DNA of 64,000 bases from CBDFKJ01 sp965248805 (GTDB lineage Bacteria; Pseudomonadota; Alphaproteobacteria; UBA6615): positions 434,001-498,000 of the forward strand of contig CBDFKJ010000008.1 of the NCBI GenBank assembly GCA_965248805.1. The letters are read 5' to 3'. Of this stretch, positions 17,054-26,455 are shown in pieces. Position 1 is the first letter of the stretch. Every line of letters begins with the position of its first letter. The notes under the pieces were generated by a model. The model searched no databases. It saw nothing but the letters and a program-made list of their open reading frames with translations, and was not told the origin of the DNA. Both the position numbers and the translations under genes were made by a program.

Positions 17054-18250
17054 ATGCATAACAGCCGGCTGGACGAACTCGTCGACTATCCGTTTCAGCG
17101 CCTGGATGGGCTCCTGGGCGCGGCTGCGCCGGCGGCCGGCCTGACGCCGATCGATCTGGCGATCGGCGAGCCGCGGCATGCACCGCCGCCCTTCGTGCGC
17201 ACAATGCTGGACGACGCAAGCGCGGGCTGGGGCAAGTACCCGCCGACAATCGGTACGACGGAACTGCGACAAGCTTCGGCGGATTGGCTGGCGCGGCGCT
17301 ATGGGTTGCCGGCGGCCATGATCGATCCGGCGCGCCAGGTCGTTGCCGTCTCCGGCACGCGCGAGGCCCTGTTCATGGCGGCCTTGGTGGCCGTGCCGCG
17401 GCGCAAGGACGGCCGGGTACCGGCGGTGTTGATGCCCAACCCGATGTATCAGGTCTATGTCGGCGGCGCGGTCATGGCCGGCGCCGAGCCGATATTCCTG
17501 CCGGCCTTAGCCGACACCGGCTTTCAGCCCGATCTCGGCGCGGTCTCCGCCGACATCCTGGCGCGCACGGCGCTGGTCTATCTCAACAGCCCGGCCAATC
17601 CGCAAGGCTCGGTGCTGAGCCGCGCGCAACTGCGCGACGCCGTTTCGCTGGCGCGCGAGCATGGCTTCGTGTTGGCGATCGATGAGTGCTACGCCGAGAT
17701 CTACACCAATGCGCCGCCGCCGGGCGTGTTCGAGGCTTGCGCCGAGCTGGGCGGGGATTGTTCGGGCGTGATGGCGTTTCACTCCCTATCGAAGCGATCG
17801 AACGTGCCGGGCTTGCGATCCGGGTTCGTCGCCGGCGACGCCGAGTTGATCGCGCTGTTCAAACGGCTGCGCTTCTACGGCGGCGCGCCGGTCCCATTAC
17901 CAGTGCAGTCGGTCTCAACTGCACTGTGGAACGATGACGCCCATGTCGAAGACAACCGGGCGCAGTACCGCGACAAGTTCGCGGCCGCGCGCGACATCCT
18001 GGGCGCGGCCGGCGGCGAGCCCGGCGGCGGGTTCTATCTGTGGCTGGACGTGGAGGACGGCGAGACGGCAGCGCGTCGACTGTGGCAAACGGCGGGCGTG
18101 CGGGTCATGCCCGGCGCATACATGTCGCGAACGGACCAGGACGCCGGCGACCCCGGTGAACGATACATCCGGGTGGCGCTCGTCGATGACCTGAAGACCA
18201 CGCGTGATGCGCTGCGGCGCATGCGCGACGTTGTGGCGACGGCGCACTAA
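17054..18250 (+). CDS. Class I/II aminotransferase, DapC-like (succinyldiaminopimelate transaminase type)
   Basis: 398 residues, PLP-dependent fold type I. Seen: LDLAIGEPRH-like N-terminus (PIDLAIGEPRHAPP), the ASN-type motif LNSPANPQGSVLSRAQL, the PLP phosphate and aspartate region IDECYAEIY, and the Schiff-base lysine in FHSLSKRSNVPGLRSGF. The DECYAE/SLSKRSN combination is typical of proteins annotated as succinyldiaminopimelate transaminase in alphaproteobacteria, the step from tetrahydrodipicolinate toward lysine and peptidoglycan. dapB is elsewhere in the window (37.1 kb). Two bases separate it from ftsK, so the genes are probably co-transcribed. Substrate is inferred. Confidence 0.8.
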   Translation: MHNSRLDELVDYPFQRLDGLLGAAAPAAGLTPIDLAIGEPRHAPPPFVRTMLDDASAGWGKYPPTIGTTELRQASADWLARRYGLPAAMIDPARQVVAVSGTREALFMAALVAVPRRKDGRVPAVLMPNPMYQVYVGGAVMAGAEPIFLPALADTGFQPDLGAVSADILARTALVYLNSPANPQGSVLSRAQLRDAVSLAREHGFVLAIDECYAEIYTNAPPPGVFEACAELGGDCSGVMAFHSLSKRSNVPGLRSGFVAGDAELIALFKRLRFYGGAPVPLPVQSVSTALWNDDAHVEDNRAQYRDKFAAARDILGAAGGEPGGGFYLWLDVEDGETAARRLWQTAGVRVMPGAYMSRTDQDAGDPGERYIRVALVDDLKTTRDALRRMRDVVATAH

Positions 18251-18252
18251 CG

Positions 18253-20637
18253 ATGGTCGCGCGCACCTACAGCAGCAAACGCAGGCGGTCCAATCGCAAC
18301 GCCATTCTGCCGCCGGAAGTGCACGCGTTCTTCCGCCGGCGGGCGGTCGAACTCGCCGGCCTCGCCTGCATGCTGGCGGCGGCGGCGATGCTGCTGGCGC
18401 TGGCGACCTACGACCCGAATGACCCGTCGTTCAACCACGCCACCGGCGCCCCCACCGCGAACGTGTTCGGCCCCGTCGGGGCCTATGCGGCCGATCTGTT
18501 GCTGCAATCGCTGGGGCTGGCGGCGATGGTTCCGGTCCTGGTGCTGATGTCGTGGGGGGCGCACCTGATGGGCAAGCGGCCGCTGCGTCATCTGTGGCGC
18601 CGCATCGCCTTGGTGCCGATCGCAGTACTGCTGGCCGCCATTGGCCTCGCCGCCATCTCCGTGCCCCCGGCGTGGCCGTTGAGCGGCGGGCTGGGCGGTT
18701 TCGCCGGCGCCTTGCTGCTCGGACGCGCGGCCATGGTCGTTCCGAGCACCTGGGTGACCGCACCGTGGATGGCGTTCGTCGCCGCGCTTGCCGCAGCGGG
18801 CGTCCTGGGACACGCGCTGGCGATCCCGCTGGAACGCTGGCTGGCGCTGGCCCGTACCGTCGTGCGCTGGATCGCACGCGGAGCAATTTCCGCCAGCCTG
18901 GCGTCCTACCGGGCAGCGCTGTTCGTCCACGCCGAATCGGCTGATCTGCTTGCGCGCGCAAAGCCCAAGGCGCGTGAGGAGCCGTCGCTGAACGCCCCCA
19001 CTGAGGAGCCGGCGGCTTCTGCGCCCGTCACTGCGCCTCGGCTGGATCTCATCGACGCGCCGATGCGCACGCGCAAGCCGACTCCAGCCAAGCCTCGCCA
19101 GATGCGCCTGGAGTTGGCGGACCAGGATTACGAGCTGCCGCCACTGGATCTGCTGTCGGAGCCTGATCCCGAGCGGCAATACCGGCACCGCATCGACGAA
19201 GACAGCCTGGCGCAGAATGCACAGCTCCTGGATTCAGTGCTCGACGATTTCGGCGTGCGTGGCCAGATCGTCAAAGTGCGCCCCGGTCCGGTGGTGACGC
19301 TGTACGAACTGGAACCGGCCCCGGGCACCAAGTCGAGCCGCGTGATCGGCCTGGCCGACGACATCGCCCGGTCGATGAGCGCGGTGTCGGCGCGTATCGC
19401 CGTCGTGCCCGGACGCAACGCCATCGGCATCGAGCTGCCCAACACGGATCGCGAATTCGTCCACTTGCGCGAGCTGTTGGCGTCGGCTGAGCTGGATAAG
19501 GCGCCAGGCGCGCTGACTCTGGCACTCGGCAAGGACATCGCCGGCGCGCCGGTGGTCGCCGATCTGTCGCGCATGCCGCATCTGTTGATCGCCGGCACCA
19601 CCGGCTCGGGCAAGTCGGTCGGCGTCAACGTCATGATCCTGTCGCTGCTCTATCGGCTCCGGCCGGACGAGTGCAAGTTCATCATGATCGATCCCAAGGT
19701 GCTGGAGCTGTCGGTGTATGACGGCATCCCGCACCTGCTGGCGCCGGTGGTGACCGATCCGAAGAAGTCCGTCGTCGCGCTAAAGTGGGTGGTGCGCGAG
19801 ATGGAGAACCGCTACCGCTCCATGTCGAAGCTCGGCGTCCGCAACATCACCGGCTACAACCAGCGCCTGGAGCAGGCGCGCAAGCGCGGCGAACACATCC
19901 ACCGCACGGTGCAGACCGGTTTCGATCCCGACACCGGCAAGCCGGTGTTCGAAGATCAGCCGCTGGACCTGACGCCGTTGCCGCTGATCGTGGTCATTGT
20001 CGACGAAATGGCCGATTTGATGCTGGTCGCCGGCAAGGATGTCGAGGCCGCCATTCAGCGCCTGTCGCAAATGGCGCGCGCGGCGGGCATTCATCTGATC
20101 ATGGCGACGCAGAGGCCCTCGGTCGACGTCGTGACCGGCACTATCAAGGCCAATTTCCCGACCCGCATCAGCTTCCAGGTCACGTCCAAGATCGACAGCC
20201 GCACGATCCTCGGCGAACAGGGCGCCGAGCAACTGCTGGGCATGGGCGATATGCTCTACATGGCCGGTGGCGGCCGCATCACCCGTGTGCACGGACCGTT
20301 TGTCTCCGACCGCGAGGTCGAAGCGGTGGTCGCTTACCTGAAGCGGCAGGGCGAACCGGAATATCTCGATGAGGTGACCGAGGACGACGCGATCGCCGAC
20401 GGCGGCTTCGAGGCCTTCGGCGATAGCGGTAGCGGTGACGCGCTCTACGACCAGGCGGTGGCGCTGGTCGCGCGCGAGCGCAAAGCGTCGACCAGCTTCG
20501 TCCAACGTCACCTGCAAATAGGCTACAACCGCGCCGCGCGCATCATCGAGCAGATGGAAAAGGAAGGCGTGGTCTCGACCGCCAACCATGTCGGCCGCCG
20601 CGAAGTCCTGGTCGGCGACCATTCAGCCGTTGACTAG
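18253..20637 (+). CDS. ftsK: DNA translocase FtsK
   Basis: 794 residues. Four or so N-terminal membrane segments (residues about 35-195) anchor it at the septum. A short linker follows, then the motor: LLIAGTTGSGKSVGVNVMIL is Walker A, VVIVDEMADLMLVAGKDVE is Walker B, and LIMATQRPSVDVVTGTIKAN is typical of FtsK/SpoIIIE. The C-terminal gamma winged-helix domain (SFVQRHLQIGYNRAARIIEQ) reads KOPS sites. It pumps DNA to align chromosome termini and activates XerCD at dif. Length and motifs are complete. Confidence 0.96.
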   Translation: MVARTYSSKRRRSNRNAILPPEVHAFFRRRAVELAGLACMLAAAAMLLALATYDPNDPSFNHATGAPTANVFGPVGAYAADLLLQSLGLAAMVPVLVLMSWGAHLMGKRPLRHLWRRIALVPIAVLLAAIGLAAISVPPAWPLSGGLGGFAGALLLGRAAMVVPSTWVTAPWMAFVAALAAAGVLGHALAIPLERWLALARTVVRWIARGAISASLASYRAALFVHAESADLLARAKPKAREEPSLNAPTEEPAASAPVTAPRLDLIDAPMRTRKPTPAKPRQMRLELADQDYELPPLDLLSEPDPERQYRHRIDEDSLAQNAQLLDSVLDDFGVRGQIVKVRPGPVVTLYELEPAPGTKSSRVIGLADDIARSMSAVSARIAVVPGRNAIGIELPNTDREFVHLRELLASAELDKAPGALTLALGKDIAGAPVVADLSRMPHLLIAGTTGSGKSVGVNVMILSLLYRLRPDECKFIMIDPKVLELSVYDGIPHLLAPVVTDPKKSVVALKWVVREMENRYRSMSKLGVRNITGYNQRLEQARKRGEHIHRTVQTGFDPDTGKPVFEDQPLDLTPLPLIVVIVDEMADLMLVAGKDVEAAIQRLSQMARAAGIHLIMATQRPSVDVVTGTIKANFPTRISFQVTSKIDSRTILGEQGAEQLLGMGDMLYMAGGGRITRVHGPFVSDREVEAVVAYLKRQGEPEYLDEVTEDDAIADGGFEAFGDSGSGDALYDQAVALVARERKASTSFVQRHLQIGYNRAARIIEQMEKEGVVSTANHVGRREVLVGDHSAVD

Positions 20638-20643
20638 GAGACC

Positions 20644-21057
20644 CTACGCGACCGGCGTGCTGCCCGTCGGCCACGCGCCGATGATGGCGCCCTCAAGGAC
20701 GAGCGCGATCAAGTAGTGTCCGCCGGTGATGAGATGGTTAACAGGTTTGCGGCCCTCGAACATGAAGACCATGCTCAGCACCGGCAGCGCAAAACCTATC
20801 CAGATCAAGAAAGCGCGCCACCCGTCAGGCTATGGGCGTCGGCCCAGCCGATGGTTGCCGCCAGCACCGTCGCCAGGAGTAAGGTGAGGATCGCGGCGCC
20901 GGCGTAGAGCACCGGCTGGTTGGTGTTCTTGAAGTCGTCTTCGGTCTTGCCGATCGACTTCATCCAAGCCCTGCCGGCGACCTGCGGCATGTAATAGACC
21001 GCGCCGGTGACCATGCCGACCACGGCGGCGGCCACGGCGGCGATATAGTTAGGCTCA
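20644..21057 (-). pseudogene. DUF1761 membrane protein, start lost and frameshifted
   Basis: Reads NYIAAVAAAVVGMVTGAVYY, MPQVAGRAWMKSIGKT, then LYAGAAILTLLLATVLAATI, and in another frame GWRAFLIWIGFALPVLSMVF and HLITGGHYLIALVLEGAIIG. This is the four-helix DUF1761 layout. The initiator codon has been replaced by the end of the IS1595-type fragment (ATTGAG where ATG would be expected), and the frame changes near 20820. Function of the family unknown. Confidence 0.65.
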
Positions 21058-21655
21058 ATACGCAAACCGTAGGCATGGTTTAGCCATCGCCGCTTGGAGA
21101 CAGGCTCTCGGGGACGGCCGGTCGCCGAGTTCGATGAGATGGAACCACCTGAGATAGCTGTCGAGGTACTTGGCAGCGATGCCGTGGAAGCCTCGCAGGA
21201 AGCCCTTGATCTGGCTGTGGCGGCTGTTGACCGTCTGGATGTGCAGGGCGCCGCGGACCCGCTCGCCGGCGGCGCCGTTGATGCTCTCGTGAGGGATGTC
21301 GAGCGCCGCCGCGACGGGCGGATAGCAGCGGTTGGCGTCGGAGACGAGCAAGGCATCGCGGGCGACGACCGGCTCCAGCGCCTCCTTCACGCTGTCTGCG
21401 TTGAGAGCGGGCAGGGTATGGCTGAGGGTCGCGCCGGCTCGGTCGGCGGCGACCAGGACCGGCACCTGCTCGCGCGAGAGGCCGCGTTTGCGGGCCTTGC
21501 CGCCGCGCCGGCGCGGCTTGCGGTCCAGCTTCCGCTCTCCCTTCCGGCTCTCAAGAACGAAGGTCTCGTCGGCCTCGACGATCCCGGCAAGCCGGTCCGG
21601 CGCTTGCCGAACCGCCTCCAGAAAGCGGTGGCGCCAGCTGCTGCGCGCCAGGGGC
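21055..21655 (-). pseudogene. IS1595-family (ISXO2-like) transposase, N-terminally truncated
   Basis: The frame contains GIVEADETFVLESRKGERKL, KARKRGLSREQVPVLVAADR, DALLVSDANRCYPP, HIQTVNSRHSQIKGFLRGFH and YLDSYLRWFHLIELGD, the DDE core of the ISXO2-like group, and ends normally (PCLRFAY). It is a different lineage from the IS1595 at 55-56 kb. The first 100 or so residues with the zinc ribbon are gone; the sequence switches to a LysE gene at about 21655. It separates two half-genes, DUF1761 and LysE, so a deletion followed insertion. Confidence 0.8.
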
Positions 21656-21659
21656 CAAC

Positions 21660-21976
21660 TGCTGGCGGCGCAAGCCGCGAGGCGCGGCTCCTACTTCTGG
21701 CAGGGCTTCCTGGTGATCTGGTCGAATCCCAAGGCGCTGGTTTTTCTCGGCGCCATCATCCCTCAGTTCGTCGACCCCGCAACCGATCCGACGGCACAGA
21801 CTGTTATGCTAGGCGTTACCTTCATGGCGGTCGCGACCGTCTTCGACGGCGCCTACGCCGTGGTGGCCGGCAATGCCGGCCGCCTGCTCACGCACGCCAA
21901 CGTCCGCCGCGTCGAGTTGGCCAGCGGCGCGTCGCTGATCGCCGGCGGGCTTTGGCTGGCGTTCGCGCGCCGCTGA
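21660..21976 (+). pseudogene. LysE-family translocator, C-terminal half
   Basis: RRGSYFWQGFLVIWSNPKAL, VFLGAIIPQFVDPAT and two further hydrophobic segments match the second half of LysE/RhtB amino-acid exporters (NPKA...F....PQFV). The N-terminal half with the first helices is missing, replaced by the IS1595-type fragment. The remainder is unlikely to be functional. Confidence 0.8.
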
Positions 21977-21982
21977 TCCGGG

Positions 21983-22435
21983 TTACTCTCGGCCAGGAAG
22001 GTGGGCGGCGCTGACGCCGACCTGGACGATCCGCCGCTTATCGACACCCGCGACGCCGACATACTTGAAGATCTGATCGTCGACCTCGCGCTGGCGCGCC
22101 TCCTGGATAACGATCTCGGCACCGCCTTCGAGCAGGGGCCAGAAGACGTGTGCCTGCGGCTTCTTCGCCGGGTCCGGATCGAACGTGAAGTCGATGCCGG
22201 TGTTGGTCAGATACGCGTGCCCGGTTTCGTCGCTGATCCAGAACTCATCGACCGCCGAGCGATCGGCCACGTCGGAGAGGATGGCAATGATCGCCTCGCG
22301 CCCCATGCCGGACCGCTCGGCCAGGGCGACGAAGTGTGCTGCCAGCAGCGCCTCGGCCACCATGTGGCGGGCGATAATTTCCTCGGTGTAAGACGAATTA
22401 TGCACCTGACCAGGTTGCTGTCTGAGCAAGGGCAT
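21983..22435 (-). CDS. Cache-like sensor-domain protein, possibly a fragment
   Basis: Up to 150 residues. The core reads DEFWISDETGHAYLTNTGID, FTFDPDPAKKPQAHVFWPLL and IFKYVGVAGVDKRRIVQVG, which resembles single extracytoplasmic Cache domains of chemoreceptors and other sensors. No membrane segment or signalling output domain is present. The first 20 residues overlap HAD-gene debris on the other strand, so the natural N-terminus may be lost. It converges with the LysE relic, 6 bp apart. It may be a domain scrap of a larger receptor. Confidence 0.5.
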   Translation of the reverse strand: MPLLRQQPGQVHNSSYTEEIIARHMVAEALLAAHFVALAERSGMGREAIIAILSDVADRSAVDEFWISDETGHAYLTNTGIDFTFDPDPAKKPQAHVFWPLLEGGAEIVIQEARQREVDDQIFKYVGVAGVDKRRIVQVGVSAAHLPGRE

Positions 22436-22828
22436 TTGTTCTCCAGGTCAGATTTTGACAGTGCGTTAAAGCAGGCTTCCGGAGAGTTTGCGCCGCGGCT
22501 GATAACACGCGCCTTGGAGATTCTCGTCGGAACACGCTTCGATTATCAAGGGGTTCTGGGACAGGCCAAGTACGACAAGGGGCTTGAGGATCCTTATCCC
22601 GAAGCACAACAGACGCTCCGCTCACTCGGCGAACGGTTTAAGATCGGTGTCATTGCCAATCAGTCCTCAGGCACAGAAAACCGGCTCAGGTCTTATGGAC
22701 TGCTACCTTTCATCTCGGTTTGTCTATCCTCGACGCAAGAGGGACTGGCAAAGCCGGAGCCGGCAATTTTTGAGCGTGCGCTGGCGCTTGCTCGATGTGC
22801 TCCTGAAGAAGCCCTCATGGTAGGTGAT
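22402..22828 (+). pseudogene. HAD-family hydrolase fragment
   Basis: GERFKIGVIANQSSGTENRL, GLLPFISVCLSSTQEGLAKP and EPAIFERALALARCAPEEAL are the middle and late motifs of HAD-IA phosphatases (motif II Asn/Ser, motif III Lys-Pro). The nucleophile motif DxDGT is missing at the 5' end. At the 3' end the MVGD motif runs directly into IS5 sequence. It is broken at both ends. Confidence 0.75.
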
Positions 22829-22923
22829 CCTGGCCGCGCGGCACACGGTGAGTGACGAGCGGATGGAGTTTCTGATCCGCGATCGCTTGAGCTGGCTTCG
22901 CTTCCTAGGCTTCGATCTCGGAG
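22825..22923 (+). mobile_element. 99-bp internal piece of the IS5-type element
   Basis: This stretch matches an internal part of the transposase gene of the element at 24469-25760 in inverted orientation (LAARHTVSDERMEFLIRD and SWLRFLGFDLG). Neither terminal repeat is present. It joins a truncated HAD gene (shared TGAT at the junction) to a truncated terminase gene, so it is the stub left by deletions that entered an IS from both sides. Confidence 0.85.
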
Positions 22924-23698
22924 GCAGGACTGGTCACCAGAGGCCGAGGCGGTGTGGGAGGCGGAGATCCGCCACCGATACGGCATCCGCGCGGCGGAGG
23001 AGTTGGATTGCGTACCGTCGGCCGGTGCCGGTGCCTGGCTCGCCTGGGAGCTGATCCGCGCCGCCGAAGACACCGGTGCCGGAGCGCCCGACGGCTATGC
23101 GGGCGGTCCGGCCCATATCGGCATCGACATCGCGCGCCGCCACGACCTCTGGGTCGCCGCCGCGGTCGAGACGGTGGGCGACGTGCTCTGGCTGCGCGAG
23201 CTGGTGGTTCGCCACAACATCACCTTTTCCGAGCAGGAGGCGATCGTCGCCGCACTCGATCGGCGCTACCGGCCACTGCGCATCGCGGTCGACCAGACCG
23301 GCATGGGCGAGATGATGGTCGAACGCCTTCAGGACACGCACGGCCGGCTGCACGTCGAGGGGGTGCAGATGTCCGCACCCCGCAAGCTCGATGTCGCCAC
23401 GGCGCTGCGCGAGGTCCTGGAAGACCGCCGCCTGCGCATTCCCGCCGATGACGAGCTCAGGCGCGACCTGCACAGCGTGCGCGCCGAGGCCGGCGCCACC
23501 GACGGTCATGCCGACCGCTTCTGGGCCATTGCCTTGGCCTGCGCCGCGGCGGCCGATACGACCGGGCCCTTTACCGCGCGCACCACCAATGGCCGTTACT
23601 CAGGGCTGGCCGCCTACGGCGGCGACAATGATGCCTACGCCATCGACCGGCGCCTCAACATCGTCAACGGCGGCACCGACTGGAGCGGCTGGCACTGA
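22924..23698 (+). pseudogene. Mu-like phage terminase large subunit, C-terminal part
   Basis: Opens directly after the IS5 stub (DWSPEAEAVWEAEIRHRYG). It contains HIGIDIARRHDLWVAAAVET, DQTGMGEMMVERLQDTHGRL and HADRFWAIALACAAA, the RNase-H-like nuclease domain of Mu gp28-type terminases that cut and package DNA. The N-terminal ATPase is missing. The stop overlaps the start of the portal gene (TGATG at 23696-23700), as in an intact head operon. Confidence 0.75.
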
Positions 23699-24468
23699 TG
23701 GCGCGCAACCGCAGATCAAAGACCCCGGCGCGGCCGCCCCGCGGCGAGGTCGCCGCCACCGGCGGCGGCATCGATGCCGCGCTCTCGCCGTTCATCGGCG
23801 CTACGGGATCGCCACAGAGCATTCTACGCGGCGGCGGTCCCGCGGCCTGGCGCGAGACCCTGCGCGACGAGAAGGCCGCCACCAGCCTTGCCCAACTGCT
23901 CGACGCGGTCTCGGCCATCCCCTGGCGCGTCGAGCCGGGAGGGCCGGGGCGCCGCGATGCCGCGGCGGCCGAGGACCTCGCCGAGCAGCTCGCGGCGGCC
24001 GACTTCGATACCGCCTTCCGCGAGATGGCCCACGCCGTCTGGTACGGCTATTCGGTGGCCGAGATCATCTGGCAACCGGCCGGCGGCCGGGTCGAGATCG
24101 CCGCCATCCGCACCCGTGCGCCCGAGCGCTTCCGCTTCGGCACGGACGGGGACCTGCGCCTGATCAGCCGGACCCACCCTCGCGGCGCGCCGGTGCCCGA
24201 GGCCAAGTTCTGGCTCGCCCGCATGCCCGCCGAGCACGGCGGCCAGGCCCACGGGCCCGGCGCCGCCCGGCTCTGTTTCTGGCCGGTTTGGCTGAAACGC
24301 AACGGCATCCGCTACTGGGCCGTGGCGCTGGAGAAGTTCGGCACGCCGACGCCGCTCGGCAAGCACGGACGAAATGCCCCGCGGTCGGAGATCGACCTCT
24401 TGCTGGAGACCCTGCAACGCCTCGCCCAGGGCGCCGGCATCGCCATCCCAGAGGGACAGGAGATCACG

Positions 24469-25760
24469 TGGAGACCTCCAACAACCGGGGGATTTGACGA
24501 AGATTTTGGTGTGCTGTCCGACTTTCGCTGAGATCGGCGGTGTTGACGTCCGCAACCATCCGCCGTTTCGTTCTCGGCGGAGGGTTTTGGCGCTATTCAG
24601 GCGGACTCATACCATGGCGGCCCTGCGCTCATGGAAGATCAGACGCTGGAAATTGTAAGCCAGGTTGGCGAGGCCGATCTTGGCCTCCGCCCGCTTGAGC
24701 CCGATGGTACGGATGAAAAGGCCCATGCGATCCTTCTGCTGGGCGAAGACGTGCTCCACATGCGCACGGACCGCTGACTTGCGGGCATTGGCCTGGGCGG
24801 TCGCCTTGGGCATGGCCCGGCCCGGCGGCTTCTTGCGGTGGATGTGGGAGACCCGACCCTTGCCGGCCAGCCACGCCTCGTTGGCCTTCGAGCGATAGGC
24901 GCTGTCAGCCCACACGCCGGCGGCCAGATTGTCGCCGGTGACGAGCTGACGCAACATCTTGCCGTCATGGCGGGCGGCATCGGTCACAGCCGAGCTGCGG
25001 ATGAAGCCGTAGGCCCGATCGATGACGACATGATTCTTGTAGCCGAACACCGGGATCGCGATGTCGGGCATGCGCCGTTGCGACCCGGCGGGGTTCTTGC
25101 GCCGCCCGGTCTTCACCGTCCACCGCGCATCCGTGTCCTTCTGCGCCGCCTTGGCTGGCTGATCGGGCCAGACCTCGGACGCGCTCTTGCCCGCCTTGAT
25201 CGCCCGCTTCTCGTCATCGCTGTGGCGCTGCTTGGGCGCCGATACCAACGTCGCATCGACGATCTGCCCGCCCATCGCCAGATAGCCGCACCGGCGCAAT
25301 TCGCCATCGAAGGCGGCAAACAGCTTATCCATCGCCCCGGCCCGGACCAGACGCTCGCGAAAGGTCCATATGGTGTTGCGGTCCGGCGTCGGCGCTCCGA
25401 GATCGAAGCCTAGGAAGCGAAGCCAGCTCAAGCGATCGCGGATCAGAAACTCCATCCGCTCGTCACTCACCGTGTGCCGCGCGGCCAGGATCAGAACCTT
25501 GAGCATCGCCACCGCATCGTAGGCCGGGCGGCCACCTTTCGATCCGTCCGAATAGCCCAGCGCCGCCTCAAGCGGCGCGCGGAAAATCTCGAAGTCGACG
25601 ACCTTTGTCAGCACCTCCAACGGATCACCCGTCGCCGAAAGCTTTCGAAGATGATCCGGTAAGCCCAACAGATCAGCCTGCCTCATCAATACCTCCTCCA
25701 ACCGAGCCGCCGTAGAGAATCACAACGAGGCAAAATTCACGAGGTAAATGGAGGCGTCCA
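24469..25760 (-). mobile_element. Intact IS5-type insertion sequence, 1,292 bp
   Basis: Imperfect terminal repeats TGGAGACCTCCA (24469-24480) and, from the other end, TGGACGCCTCCA. The flanks share CG (possibly CACG, because the ends overlap it), and removing the element restores the portal frame exactly. It encodes one complete transposase. Two further fragments of the same element lie at 7340-7625 and 22825-22923, so it is the likely local source. Confidence 0.88.
24607..25686 (-). CDS. IS5-family transposase
   Basis: 359 residues from the ATG at 25686, with GGAGG at good spacing (a TTG at 25701 is the alternative). DDE transposase: PTPDRNTIWTFRERLVRAG, the first Asp in GGQIVDATLVSAPKQRH, FGYKNHVVIDRAYGFIRSS, the second Asp in AAGVWADSAYRSKANEAW, and the Glu in HVEHVFAQQKDRMGLF. 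The frame is complete and the terminal repeats are present, so the copy may be active. Confidence 0.93.
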   Translation of the reverse strand: MRQADLLGLPDHLRKLSATGDPLEVLTKVVDFEIFRAPLEAALGYSDGSKGGRPAYDAVAMLKVLILAARHTVSDERMEFLIRDRLSWLRFLGFDLGAPTPDRNTIWTFRERLVRAGAMDKLFAAFDGELRRCGYLAMGGQIVDATLVSAPKQRHSDDEKRAIKAGKSASEVWPDQPAKAAQKDTDARWTVKTGRRKNPAGSQRRMPDIAIPVFGYKNHVVIDRAYGFIRSSAVTDAARHDGKMLRQLVTGDNLAAGVWADSAYRSKANEAWLAGKGRVSHIHRKKPPGRAMPKATAQANARKSAVRAHVEHVFAQQKDRMGLFIRTIGLKRAEAKIGLANLAYNFQRLIFHERRAAMV

Positions 25761-26455
25761 CGTTCCTCGAGGCCACCCGGCGCAGCGGCGGCGATCATGC
25801 CCAGTTCTGCAAATACATGGACGCCCTCATCGTCGAGGCCGTCCTGTTGCAGACCGCGACCACCGAGATGGGGCCGTGGAAGGGCACCGCCGAGGTGCAG
25901 AAGCTGGTGCGTGACGAACGCGTCGCCACGCTGTCGCGCATGATCTGCTCCGGCGTCGAGCGCACCGTCGCCCGCTGGCTCACCGATTGGAACCATCCCG
26001 GCGCAGCCTGTCCCCGCGTCGTGCGCGAGATCGCCCCGCCCGAGGACCTGGGCGCCCGCGCCGCCCGCGACGAGATCGTCGCCCGCATGAGCGGGATGCG
26101 CCCGGCCCGGCGCTATATCGAGGACACCTATGGCGGCGAATGGGAGGACGCGCCGGCGCCAAGCGCCGGTCGGAAGTTCGCCTTCGCCGAAGCCGGCCGG
26201 GACGATTCCATCGACCGGGCGCTCGCCGCCGAGCTCGACGGCTGGCAACCCCTCATGGAGCCCATGATCGAGCCCGTCCTCGATGCCATCCGCAATGCCG
26301 ATGGCTTCCAGGACGTGCGCGACGGCCTCGGTGGCCTGTACGGCCGCATGGATGAGACGCCGGTGGCGACCAAGCTCCACCGCGCGGCCTTCTCAGCCGA
26401 GCTCTCCGGTGAGGCCGGGCTGGTGGATGACGACGCCGGCGACGACTGATCCGCC

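Larger units (their letters stand above)
23698..26449 (+). pseudogene. Mu gp29-like portal protein (DUF935), interrupted by IS5
   Basis: The N-terminal 257 codons (23698-24468, with AWRETLRDEKAATSLAQLL, MAHAVWYGYSVAEIIWQP and ALEKFGTPTPLGKHG) and C-terminal 228 (25763-26449, starting FLEATRRSGGDHAQFCKYM) rejoin in frame as EIT-FLEAT when the IS and one copy of the CG target are removed, giving 485 residues, a normal DUF935 length. The portal forms the dodecameric ring through which DNA enters the phage head. The long 3' frame could start from an ATG inside the IS end. Confidence 0.85.
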
